Origin: Amoebidium appalachense
Lineage: Eukaryota > Ichthyosporea
Length of the DNA stretch: 64,000 nt
Assembly (NCBI GenBank): GCA_963693365.1
Contig: CAVNZM010000012.1
Coordinates: forward strand, 6,758,001-6,822,000
Direction: 5' to 3'
Shown here: positions 54,742 through 64,000 of the stretch, one piece after another
Position numbering within the stretch: the stretch's first letter is position 1
Layout of the letters: each line of letters starts with the position of its first letter
The notes under the pieces: model-generated
Seen by the model: the letters and a program-made list of their open reading frames with translations, nothing else
What the model was told of the DNA's origin: nothing
Databases searched by the model: none
Program-made: the position numbers and the translations under genes

Positions 54742-57303
54742 ATGCTGAAAGCCGTGGCGTGTATGGCCGCCCTTTTTCTGGGGGCTTCAGCATCACCTCT
54801 CCGGTTTTTCTATCACACCCGCCGTGATGCTCTCAAGACCTACCCGCTACTGTATGGCCAGTTCAACAACGCTGGCACCCTCACCGTCAGCATCACGGGC
54901 AGCACCATGACGCTGGGCATCAACTTTTACGCACCCATCATGAAGGAGACCCAGATAGCCGTGGGCTGCACCATTCAGGACATCGGCACCAACTCGCCCG
55001 GCCTGTTCAAGGACCTTGCAACCGACGGCAACCTCCGCTCCTACGGCGCAGCACACACCAACCTTGGCGGAGTGCAGACCGACAGCTACACCCTCAGCCT
55101 GCAGACTGACGTGGTGTGCCCCTCTGGCAGCTACGTGCTGCTGGTGCATGTGGCCGACAACAACGGGCAGACATCGTGGGCCTGCACTAGCTGGGACCCG
55201 GTCACAAAAACATGCAGCTGCAATTACCCCGACAGTGCCCGCTGGACATACTGCGCCGAAATCACCAATGGGCCACCCGACACCGTGACCACGACTACAA
55301 CCACAACGGTGGCACCAACAATTACCACAGTGGCTACAACAACCGTAGACGTGTGCTCAGCCTGCTCCCCTAATGCTCATTGCCTTGAGAGCGTTTGCAT
55401 CTGCAACACTGGGTATACGGGGGATGGGGTCACATGTACCGACATTGATGAGTGCGCCTCTGACACAGACAACTGCGACGTTCACGCAACATGTTCCAAC
55501 ACCGACGGCTCCTTCACATGCACCTGCAACACCGGCTACACGGGCAACGGAGTCACATGCGGTGATATTGATGAGTGTGCCGCTGATACGGACAACTGCG
55601 ACGTCCACGCAACGTGTTCAAACACCGACGGTTCTTTCACATGCGCCTGCAACACCGGCTACACAGGCAACGGAGTCACATGCGGTGATATTGATGAGTG
55701 TGCCGCTGATACGGACAACTGCGATGTCCACGCAACGTGTTCCAACACCGACGGTTCCTTTACATGCGCCTGCAACACCGGCTACACGGGTGACGGTGTA
55801 ACATGCACTGATATTGATGAGTGTGCCGCTGATACGGAAAACTGCGACGCCCACGCAACCTGCTCCAACACCGATGGTTCTTTCACATGCGCCTGCAACA
55901 CCGGCTACACGGGCAACGGCGTAACATGCAGTGATATCGATGAGTGTGCCGCTGATACGGACAACTGCGACGTCCACGCAACGTGTTCCAACACCGACGG
56001 TTCCTTCACATGCGCCTGCAACACCGGCTACACGGGCGACGGCGTAACATGCACTGATATTGATGAGTGTGCCACTGATACGGACAACTGCGACGCCCAC
56101 GCAACCTGCTCCAACACCGACGGTTCCTTCACATGCGCCTGCAACACCGGCTACACGGGCGACGGCGTAACATGCAGTGATATCGATGAGTGTGCCACTG
56201 ATACGGACAACTGTGATGTCCACGCAACGTGTGCCAACACCGACGGTTCCTTCACATGCGCCTGCAACTCCGGCTACACGGGCAACGGCGTAACATGCAG
56301 TGATGTCGATGAGTGTGCCACTGATACAGACAACTGCGACGTCCACGCAACGTGTTCAAACACCGACGGCTCCTTCACATGTGCGTGCAACACGGGCTAC
56401 ACGGGCAACGGTGTAACATGCAGTGATATCGATGAGTGTGCTGCTGACACGGACAACTGCGACGTCCACGCAACGTGTGCCAACACCGACGGTTCCTTCA
56501 CATGCGCCTGCAACACCGGCTACACGGGCAATAGCATAACATGCAGTGATATCGATGAGTGTGCCACTGATATGGACAACTGTGATGTCCACGCAACGTG
56601 TTCCAACACCGACGGTTCCTTCACATGTTCTTGCAACACAGGCTACACGGGCAATGGTGTTACGTGCAGTGATATCGATGAGTGTGCCGCTGATACGGAC
56701 AACTGTGACGGCCACGCAACGTGTTCCAACACCGGCGGCTCCTTCACCTGTGCCTGCAACACCGGCTACTCTGGCAACGGTGTTCAGTGCAAGCAAACGG
56801 ATTTCTGCTCTCTCTATGGCCAGTCTCATCCTTCGGGCGTCGTCACCGTGACAGACTGGCTCATGCCCACCGGCACGCTTAAGATCACAATCGACACCAC
56901 CGCCCTCGGGATCAACATCTTCAACAGTCATGTAGCCGTGGCGTGCAACAAAGAAAACATCCCGCAGGTGAAGACGCAGGGATACCCTGTACCTGGTCAG
57001 TTCGCCAAGGACTGTCGCCCTGGGACAGAGTACACGTGTGTGGGTGCTGCCCACGATCCGGTCAACGGCAACCACGATGAGTTCACGCTTCAGGTCGGGA
57101 GCCTCGGATGCAACTCGCTGGTGGTGGTGGTGCACTACACGCTGGTGAATGGCCAGACTACGTTTGGTTGTGGCAAGTGTCTCTACGGCACCAACGGCCT
57201 GCCCGTGGCCCCGTACTGCAACTATGCCTACAGTGGCACCCGCTGGGCCTACTACATCCCCTTCACCCTGGGTCTGCCTGCTGCGCCAGCTGCAGCACAC
57301 TAG
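54742..57303 (+). CDS. Secreted multi-EGF protein with a duplicated flanking domain
   Basis: 853 residues, no intron. A signal peptide (about 1-17, ending GASA) is followed by an unfamiliar Cys-containing domain (about 35-175), a Thr-rich linker (177-203) likely to be O-glycosylated, one short EGF module (204-233), eleven 41-residue calcium-binding EGF modules (234-684), and a second copy of the flanking domain (about 685-845). Each cbEGF begins D-I-D-E-C and contains C-x-N-x4-F-x-C, the Asx-hydroxylation consensus. The two end domains align by LYGQ, GTL, LGIN, VAVGC/VAVAC, GAAH, D-x-x-T-L, VHx5NGQT, CNYxxSxRWxY. Such calcium-stiffened rods with terminal domains are usual in extracellular matrix or adhesion proteins. 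With no membrane anchor this one is probably secreted. I do not recognise the end domain. Confidence 0.92.
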   Translation: MLKAVACMAALFLGASASPLRFFYHTRRDALKTYPLLYGQFNNAGTLTVSITGSTMTLGINFYAPIMKETQIAVGCTIQDIGTNSPGLFKDLATDGNLRSYGAAHTNLGGVQTDSYTLSLQTDVVCPSGSYVLLVHVADNNGQTSWACTSWDPVTKTCSCNYPDSARWTYCAEITNGPPDTVTTTTTTTVAPTITTVATTTVDVCSACSPNAHCLESVCICNTGYTGDGVTCTDIDECASDTDNCDVHATCSNTDGSFTCTCNTGYTGNGVTCGDIDECAADTDNCDVHATCSNTDGSFTCACNTGYTGNGVTCGDIDECAADTDNCDVHATCSNTDGSFTCACNTGYTGDGVTCTDIDECAADTENCDAHATCSNTDGSFTCACNTGYTGNGVTCSDIDECAADTDNCDVHATCSNTDGSFTCACNTGYTGDGVTCTDIDECATDTDNCDAHATCSNTDGSFTCACNTGYTGDGVTCSDIDECATDTDNCDVHATCANTDGSFTCACNSGYTGNGVTCSDVDECATDTDNCDVHATCSNTDGSFTCACNTGYTGNGVTCSDIDECAADTDNCDVHATCANTDGSFTCACNTGYTGNSITCSDIDECATDMDNCDVHATCSNTDGSFTCSCNTGYTGNGVTCSDIDECAADTDNCDGHATCSNTGGSFTCACNTGYSGNGVQCKQTDFCSLYGQSHPSGVVTVTDWLMPTGTLKITIDTTALGINIFNSHVAVACNKENIPQVKTQGYPVPGQFAKDCRPGTEYTCVGAAHDPVNGNHDEFTLQVGSLGCNSLVVVVHYTLVNGQTTFGCGKCLYGTNGLPVAPYCNYAYSGTRWAYYIPFTLGLPAAPAAAH
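55441..56793 (+). repeat. Eleven in-frame 123-bp coding repeats (cbEGF)
   Basis: Exactly 11 x 123 bp. Units differ at few sites, many of them synonymous, which points to recent expansion or ongoing unequal exchange. Residue variation is limited to a few positions (A/T/S after DEC, V/A/G before HATC, N/D before GV). Confidence 0.95.
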
Positions 57304-57569
57304 AGACAAAATCCACGCAAACCTACCATAGGTATCCTGATATCTTAGTTAGTGTAATATATCAATCATGTGTTAGATAATATGGTATGCTGGCATCATG
57401 GGGACCAGCAACATCATTAGTGTGAAATTAGCCTGTGGTGTGCCCAGACGAAGGACTGTTTAGACCATGTTTTATATTCTTGGCGGATGATGTTGTGCTC
57501 TCGAGAAGGTGCAAAATCATATGGGAGAAGTCTGCATAGCTGGCAGCTCGGAAGCCAGCAATGTCAAAT

Positions 57570-57575
57570 AATAAA
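57570..57575 (+). terminator. Poly(A) signal AATAAA, EGF gene
   Basis: About 265 bp after the stop codon in unique 3' flank. Confidence 0.5.
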
Positions 57576-57929
57576 TGTTCATCATTATGTTGTGTGCTTA
57601 AACTGATGCTCAGTTAACTATGATGAACTCATCAGGTGTTTCCGGTAGTTTGTGCTGCACCACTGTTTTTTATGTTGTGCGACTTAATTTCTCCGTGAGC
57701 CGTTAGGATTTTTTGAGTTGATGTTGAGCAAATGTGTGCCCGATATCTGTCAATCGTTCATTTATTGTGCACGGTGGACACGTGCACTTATGTGTATTGT
57801 TAGTCCGTGTTGTATACAAAACTTTAATGGGTTTGTCCGGAGGTGTGTGTGTTTGTGTGTGTGTGCGTGCCGGCGTGACTGTGTGTGTGTGTGTGTTCGA
57901 CACTGTGTGTGTGTGTGTGTGTGTGTCAC

Positions 57930-57999
<70 letters not shown>

Positions 58000-59189
58000 C
58001 GAGCATCTACATTTTTATGCACATTACCAAACGTGTTCACACACGTGGGAGTATGGTGGGTGTGGGGGTCACACTGCACCTCACGGCGTGTGCTTGCAAC
58101 ATAGCTTCAAGCAGGGTGTGTGTACATGTGTGTCGGTGTACATGTGTGGGTGTGTTTGTGTGCTCAAGCTGCAGTTGGTTAATTGCCTGCGGGTGCTCCT
58201 TTCTTTGTTTTTGTGCAGAACGAATGTCTGGGCCCCTGCATGTGCCGCTGTATGAATATTATGCGTGCACATGTGTGTGTGCATGCGCTTTGGCAAGCCG
58301 TGAATGTCTGTATATGACTGCGTGTGTGCGCAACCGGTGCACAATGTCATCGTTGGTGCTAAGTGCTGCATAAGTTTGAATGACCATATATTGCACAGCA
58401 TGCATGTATGTTGGCCGGTGAGCGTCCAGGGTGTCCCCTCCTTCCCCAATCCCCCCCCCCCCCTCCCCTCTCCCCCCTCTCCTCCCATCCCAAATACACA
58501 CATACACAGGCACGTACACCAGATGCAAATGCACCACCCATTTGTTATTCGACAACCTATGTTAGAATAGAAGTCCAGAGCATGTGGGAGTTCCGTGCGC
58601 AGTACCACGAACATGTGATGGGGGTGTGCTGGTTGGGTGGCTGGGTGGGTGTGGCGGCGGCGGCGGTGGTGGTGGTGGGAGAGGTGTTGGAGGGGGGAGG
58701 AGGTGGTGGTGATTGTGGGAGAAGGGGAGGGGGGAGCGCGCGGGGGGGGGGGGGGGGGGGGGGGGAAGGGGGGGGGGGGGGGAAGGGGGGGAGGGGGGAG
58801 GGGGGGGGGGGGGGACCTGGCTTGGTAGCTTGAAGCAAGCATGTGCATATGGGGTGCCGAGGCAGCAAACTGGTGCACTAAGTCAAATTGAGCGGTGGGG
58901 GGAGGGAGGGGGGGGGGGGGGGGGGGTCTGGGTGGGGGGTGGGGGGTGGGTATTTTTTTTATCTCTCTCTCTTTTTTTTTGGGGGGGGGGGGGAGGGGGG
59001 GGGGGAGGGGGGGGGGAGGGGGGGGGAGGGGGGGGGAGGGGGGGAGAGGGGGGGGGGGGGGGGGATGGGGGGGGGCTAACGACGTATATGCAGCTGCCAG
59101 GCCCTGGTGGCTCGTAAGTTAGGTAGTGGCGGTAGCTGGAGGTACCATGCAGAGTGGGTGGGAGGGGTAGCGAGGCAGAAGTTGGGTCC

Positions 59190-59192
<3 letters not shown>

Positions 59193-59286
<94 letters not shown>

Positions 59287-59336
59287 CTGTGTGTGTGTAC
59301 GTATGTATGTGTATGTGTGTGTGTGTGTGTGTGTGT
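59193..59336. repeat. (GT)n array
   Basis: About 46 pure GT units to 59284, then broken GT. Confidence 0.95.
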
Positions 59337-59490
59337 GGCTGCCGTATGTGTTAACATGTACGTTTTTGTGTGTGTACGTATGCTTGCGTGTCACCTTGCA
59401 TGTTTACATGTGTGTGTGGTGGCTATGTATAGTGTACGTGCATTTTATAAGGTTATGTGCTTGTGTGTGCCACGTTCGGGTGTCAAGGCA

Positions 59491-59576
59491 CGTGTGTGCG
59501 TGTCGGACAAAACACACAATGATCACCCAAAACACACACTGTGATCAGTGTGTGTTTTGTCCGACACGCACACACG
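59491..59576. repeat. Near-perfect 36-bp hairpin between opposed GT and AC arrays
   Basis: 28 perfectly paired bases (59491-59518 with 59549-59576), one mismatch, then TGATCAC/GTGATCA, with a 14-nt loop (59527-59540). Upstream DNA is GT-rich and downstream AC-rich, so the strand of the microsatellite flips at this foldback. Confidence 0.9.
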
Positions 59577-59590
59577 CACACACACGCACG

Positions 59591-59679
<89 letters not shown>

Positions 59680-59730
59680 CCAAACACACACACACACACG
59701 CACACGCACACACGGCCACACACACACACA
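59575..59730. repeat. (AC)n array
   Basis: Starts as CACACGCACGCACGC then about 40 AC units to 59677, followed by broken AC. Confidence 0.95.
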
Positions 59731-59878
59731 CTCTCCCTCTCTATGTCTTTCTCCTCTCTCTCTCTCTCTCCACCCCCCTCTCTCCCCCCCTCACCCTTGC
59801 TCTCTCTCTCTCTCTCAACCTCCCCTTTCCCTTTCTCTCTCTCTCTCTCGCTCCTCTCTCCCTCTCTCTCCCTTCCTC

Positions 59879-60178
59879 TCTCTCTCCCTCTCCCTCTCCC
59901 TCTCCCTCTCCCTCTCCCTCTCCCTCTCCCTCTCCCTCTCCCTCTCCCTCTCCCTCTCCCTCTCCCTCTCCCTCTCCCTCTCCCTCTCCCTCTCCCTCTC
60001 CCTCCCCCTCCCCCTCCCCCCCTCCCCCCCCTCCCCCTCCCCCTCCCCCTCCCCCTCTCCCTCTCCCTCTCCCTCTCCCTCTCCCTCTCCCTCTCCCTCC
60101 CTCCCTCCCTCCCTCCCTCCCTCCCTCCCTCCCTCCCTCCCTCCCTCCCTCCCTCCCTCCCTCCCTCCCTCCCTCCCT

Positions 60179-60211
<33 letters not shown>

Positions 60212-60212
60212 G
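59879..60212. repeat. (CTCCCT)n, then (CCCT)n, then (CT)n
   Basis: About 20 hexamer units to 60000, a C-rich interruption, more hexamers to 60090, about 24 CCCT tetramers to 60187, and CT to 60212. The whole 59730-60300 region is pyrimidine on this strand. Confidence 0.9.
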
Positions 60213-61005
60213 CTATCTTTCTCTCTCTCTTCCCCCCCCCTCTCTTTATCTGTCTCGCTCTTTTGCCCTCTCGCATTTCCTCTCTATCTCCCCCTCTCCT
60301 CTACACACACAAAATACACATCCACTCTCACTCTCTCGCTCTCTCCTCTCTCTCTCTTGTGTGTGTGTGACGTGGTGCTTTTTCTCTCTGGAAACGTGTG
60401 TTCACATGCGTCCGTGCATACTTTTACCCGTGTTAACGGTGCTTGCAAGCACGTGTGTATTGTTACCACATGTACTCTTGTACCGGGTACCCACGACTAT
60501 GTGTGGTCGTGGGTGAGTTCCTCTATCGCGTATCACATAGTTCCATCTGCCCGATGGTTGCTGCCATGGGCCAAAAAATGCTAATGCATAATGCAGTTTA
60601 TTTCTCAAGCAGTTAATTTCCATTGAAAAACTCAGGGCACAAACTAGAGTGTTGTAGCTTTTTTTATGTCAAGGTTAAGAATTTTTTCACATACTGCTCA
60701 ATTGCAAAGGGACGATGAAAAGTATGTTCTTGTCCGGTGGTTCTTGTCACAGTGGCCCGGCGGTTGTGAGAGTCCTGCACTATCGTCATCGGTGATAAGC
60801 TAAAATGGCGCGAACATACATGATTGGCTAAACAACACCTCGAAGGGCTTTCAAATGCATGTGAGTGTGTGCACGATTTTGTGCTTTTTGAATACATGTT
60901 CGTTGATATAATCATTTATAAATTTATATAAGCTGATGGATTCTATTATGCAAACAAAACCTAGTAGAACTTCATGATTTGACCGTCACTTTGAGTCTGC
61001 AGCTG

Positions 61006-61090
61006 TGACGTCACGTAAAGCATAATCTGTTATGATTGGTTAACAGTCATACACATCAAAGATGGCTAGGTTTTGGCGCCACCGTTTTGC
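61006..61090 (+). promoter_or_regulatory. TATA-less promoter: CRE, CCAAT, E2F-like, YY1-like sites
   Basis: TGACGTCA at 61006-61013, GATTGG at 61034-61039, AAGATGGC near 61060 and TTTTGGCGCC at 61071-61080. This compact cluster sits just before the first splice-consistent exon of the gene to the right. Confidence 0.45.
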
Positions 61091-61125
61091 TGCTGCGAGT
61101 GCTGTGAGCGGCGAGTCTGTGACTG

Positions 61126-62444
61126 ATGGTGAGGGTGCGGTCTTCAGGCAGTCACGGGGAGCACAAGGTTTGCAAAACATCAGATTTGGAAGTAAGAGTG
61201 AAAAGAGGAAGCACTAACAGAGACTTAGATAGTAGCAAACATATGACGTTGAAAGAAAAAAAAACCACCCAGAAGGCCAAAACTGCTGAAAACGTTTATG
61301 GGTTCGGCACGGCCTCCCAACTTAAACAATTCGTTAAGGAGTAAGGAACACCACTCTTAATGTCGATTTTTAACTCTGAAAAAACCAATTTCCGAGTATT
61401 AGAGGGAATCAGTCAATATGGAGTGCACAGGAGCCAGCAGAGAGAGCCCTCCGCGTACCACCCGCACAGGTTTTGCAACGAGTGAGTGGCCTGAAGCCAT
61501 GCATACAGACGAGACACCCTCGGCTGTATCTTCGAGGTATGTCTTGTCTTTGTATCTTCCCTTATCCCTCCCCCCAACCCCTTCCCCCCCTCCCCCCCCA
61601 CGGTCCCCTTCCCCTCGTCGTCCTCTATCTTTCTTCCTCTCTTTCTATTCTGTGTTGATGTATGCCCATCGATGCCCTTTTTTTGTGAAGAACACGTTGC
61701 CTATCGACTGTATTGTTGCATGTATCGTAGCCTTTTCCTTGTATGCCTTGTACTCTATTTGATGTAATGCATACTTATCTCCCCACACCCCAAATTCCGC
61801 ACCCCGATGTTACCCCTTTAACCCTCCTTCCCTCCTGTTTTCACAACTGCAACCTTGCACTAGATACCACAGCAACCGTGCTTTCTCTCTTTCGGTACAC
61901 TAGTTTGGCTAGGCTCTCCCCCCTCTCATTTTTGCACTTTAAAACAAGTAAATTCACTGGTATGCAACACATGTTCCTCTTCATTTTCTTTTGGCTGCTC
62001 ACGGAAACTGATGAACTCACGTCCCACTCGGTATTTTTTCTTTTTCCCAATAACATGGTCTAGCCGATATAATTGGTCTGTCGCTTGTTTTCAAACTTTA
62101 GATTCCTCAGAGCTATGAGTGTGTAGCGTGTTCATCCTACGATTGGTTAATATTTCTTGCCTTCCCTTCTAAAACCAACCGTGGTTTCCCCAGGGCTCAC
62201 GATTACGTCCCAACCTCTCACGGCCCGTTGAGATTCCGAAGGCCCTTTGGGGAGATAGTTTCACAGATGAATGCGGAGGAAGAAATGGTATGTACCGTGC
62301 TATCCTGTAATGTGTGTGTGAGTGGCATCCTGATAGGGGGCTTCTTTAATGTGTGCAGCCGCGTGCCTGTGCCTGTGCCTGTGCGTGTTTGCGCAGATGC
62401 GCACGTGCACGTATGTGTTTAGGTGGGTGAGCGTGTCTGTATGT

Positions 62445-62490
<46 letters not shown>

Positions 62491-63024
62491 ATGTGTGTGT
62501 GGTCACTGTGTGCAGGTGTTGGAGTATGCACCTGTGTACGCGCTTCCACCTGTGTATTAACCAAGTGCGTGTGTGTGTGTATGTGAATGGGGGGGAGGGG
62601 GGAAGGGAGGTGTTTCTATATGCACGTGCACGCATGCGTGCATGTGATTGTGCTTTTGCTTGCTTGTGTTTGTTCGTGGGCATGTGCATGTGCATGTGTG
62701 CATCCGTCAGTCCTTGTGCGTGGGTATGAGCGTGGGGGAAGAGGGTGTGGTTGTGGTTGTGTGCATGAGCACGCGCATGTGCATGTGAATGTTCATGTGT
62801 TCGTGTCCGCACGCACACGCGCGTGCATGTGTGTGGTGTGTGTGTGTATGCGTGTGTCTTCATGCGTTTGTGTTTATGTGCACATAGAACACACACACTC
62901 ACACTCACTCACTCACATGCACGCACACACATGCGGGCACACGTGCTCACGCAAATGCACAAACACACACACGCACACACAGACACACTCAGACATACAC
63001 ACACACACATGCACGCACACACAC

Positions 63025-63081
<57 letters not shown>

Positions 63082-63141
63082 TATGCACACACACGTATAT
63101 GCACACACACACACACACATCCACCCCCTCTCCCCCCCCCC

Positions 63142-63186
<45 letters not shown>

Positions 63187-63424
63187 ACACATACACACAC
63201 ACACAGTGCCCAAAGCGACGTCGGCTATGGCACCCCAACGAACCCACGAGCCAACGGTTGGGATTTGCAGCCAGCCTGAGGCTGAGGGAGACAGGCATGG
63301 CCCGATATGGTAAGAAACACAGCAATACGATTGGCTGTTAAACACATACTGTGGTGTTTGGTAGGCCATATATATCCTCCATACAGGACGTTATTCTTGC
63401 ATCCCTCACCACTCCAATGGCATC
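61126..63424 (+). CDS. Multi-exon gene, unrecognised, incomplete 3'
   Basis: Exons 61126-61191, 61403-61536, 62194-62287, 63207-63309 and probably 63387-63424 join in frame with strong donors (GTAAGAG, GTATGT, GTATGT, GTAAGA, GTAAGTG) and acceptors (TTTCCCCAG, CACACAG, CATACAG). The protein begins [20 protein letters not shown]; exon 2 carries [18 protein letters not shown], exon 3 [20 protein letters not shown], exon 4 [20 protein letters not shown] and [13 protein letters not shown]. Exons 2-4 are the best supported. Exon 1 could be non-coding, with an in-frame start at 61418. Exon 5 is also open in another frame ([13 protein letters not shown]). No stop is reached, so more exons are expected to the right. 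No family recognised. Confidence 0.5.
63009..63186. repeat. (AC)n then poly-C, in the intron before exon 4
   Basis: AC array to 63078, broken AC, then a C run from about 63143 to 63186 just 20 bp before the acceptor of exon 4. Confidence 0.9.
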
Positions 63425-63789
63425 GTAAGTGTTTATTTTTTTCTTGGTTTATATGCAGGAAGAGAGAGATTGGTAAGAAACACACACGAATTCAAGGTGG
63501 TAAATAGACAGGGGTAAGAAACACACTAGGTGGTAAGGGGTAAGGCACACAGACTAAAGTAAAAGGTCAAGAAACACGCGTTAAATAGAGCCATTCAGGT
63601 GACTTTGATAAGCCCGACTTTACCCATCACGTCCTGACTGCTCTACCTATCCCCCCCCCCCCCCCCCCCCTCCCCTCCCCCCGCTCCTCCCCTCCCTCCC
63701 TCCCCCCCCCCCCCCTCCCCCCCCCTCCCTCCCCTCACCCCCCCCCTCCCTCCCCCCAACCACCACCCACCACCACCACCATCACTACC
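63425..63789. other. Intron or 3' flank of the right-edge gene
   Basis: Contains two further copies of GGTAAGAAACACA (near 63470 and 63513; the first is the exon 4 donor at 63309), then poly-C and CT tracts 63651-63750 and a (CCA)n stretch. An exon-like 14-nt stretch (63462-63475) between ATATGCAG and GTAAGAAA is probably too short to call. Confidence 0.4.
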
Positions 63790-63905
63790 AGCCTCCACCC
63801 CGGCTCTAGTTATTATGCATACTCTTTGTGTTCGCTCTGCAACATCTGCAGTGTGTAGCCCGTCGTGGATGTATACTTCGAACTCCGTAGCACATCCTAC
63901 CCCCT
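63790..63905 (+). repeat. GAGGATGGGCTCT-family repeat, right-edge copy
   Basis: GGCTCTAGTTATTATGCATA, CTCTTTGTG, TACTTCGAACTCC, then C-rich. Closest to the SURF2 intron 2 copy at 38196, which shows the family is not confined to SURF2. Confidence 0.6.
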
Positions 63906-64000
63906 ATCCCCCTCCTCCCCTCCCCCTTCTCCCCTCCCTACATACGCACACACGAACACACACTCACACTCACATACACATTTTCATTCATTACTCCATA

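Larger units (their letters stand above)
57576..61005. other. Repeat-rich spacer, no supported gene
   Basis: Broken GT arrays 57842-57995, unique DNA 58000-58430, poly-C/CT 58440-58490, G tracts 58740-58815, 58895-58950 and 58981-59075, then the dinucleotide, hairpin and CT arrays listed separately. A minus-strand frame at 60790-60664 (MTIVQDSHNRRATVTRTTGQ...) has ordinary composition and could be a small exon, but I cannot support it. Confidence 0.5.

Noticed and set aside
55618-57309. Long antisense frames opposite the EGF gene
   Set aside because: Shadow frames produced by the 123-bp coding repeat; the sense strand has signal peptide, EGF consensus and promoter.
59195-60584. Two frames of about 350-390 residues of His-Thr then Ser-Leu/Pro-Ser repeats
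   Set aside because: They read through AC, CTCCCT and CCCT arrays in sequence, with only background peptide at their ends.

Overview
This is eukaryotic nuclear DNA. GT-AG introns interrupt several genes, secreted proteins carry EGF arrays, TFIIIA-type C2H2 proteins and a SURF2 orthologue are present, and there are non-LTR retrotransposons and a PIF/Harbinger-type element. Nothing shows a bacterial operon, CRISPR array, tRNA or rRNA. The gene mix suits a protist with complex genes (a unicellular holozoan is one possibility), but I cannot name the organism from sequence alone. The most striking base-level property is simple sequence: dozens of pure poly-G/poly-C runs (up to 67 nt), (AC)n/(GT)n arrays, (CT)n and purine/pyrimidine tracts fill intergenic DNA and introns. 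Most long reading frames of the C-V-C-V, H-T-H-T, G-G-G or P-P-P type are translations of these.

Layout. 1-2030: simple repeats. 2031-5830: a retrotransposon graveyard with a family-1 copy, a family-2 copy tail-to-tail with it, and a second family-1 copy inserted into family 2 with a 7-bp target duplication. 6400-8350: an intact, intronless secreted choloylglycine-hydrolase-like (Ntn) gene with a CCAAT/TATA promoter. 8400-16190: repeats. 16190-17985: a frameshifted paralogue of the hydrolase with a conserved promoter. 18100-21000: repeats. 21009-25002 (minus): a two-exon coiled-coil protein gene whose 2.6-kb intron is almost all simple repeat. 27934-31189: two divergently transcribed eight-finger C2H2 genes, the plus-strand one frameshifted. 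32213-34190: a third family-1 retrotransposon copy. 35392-43463: a six-exon SURF2 gene. 44723-45766: a Tourist-like element with TTA target duplications. 46170-46906 (minus): a compact four-exon unknown gene. 47936-48380: degenerate copies of the SURF2 last exon. 54126-57575: an intronless secreted protein with 12 EGF modules between two copies of an unrecognised domain. 61006-63424: the 5' part of a multi-exon unknown gene running toward the right edge.

How the pieces relate. The hydrolase, its pseudogene and the EGF gene share a style: signal peptide, no introns, GATTGG/CCAAT box plus TATATAAA. The SURF2 and coiled-coil genes instead have long introns packed with repeats. The two zinc-finger proteins share a CPHCxGCG motif upstream of their fingers and a bidirectional intergenic region, so they look like an inverted gene duplication. 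Family-1 retrotransposons carry their own (AC)n and poly(A) tracts in the 3' region, which gives one concrete route by which microsatellites are spread here.
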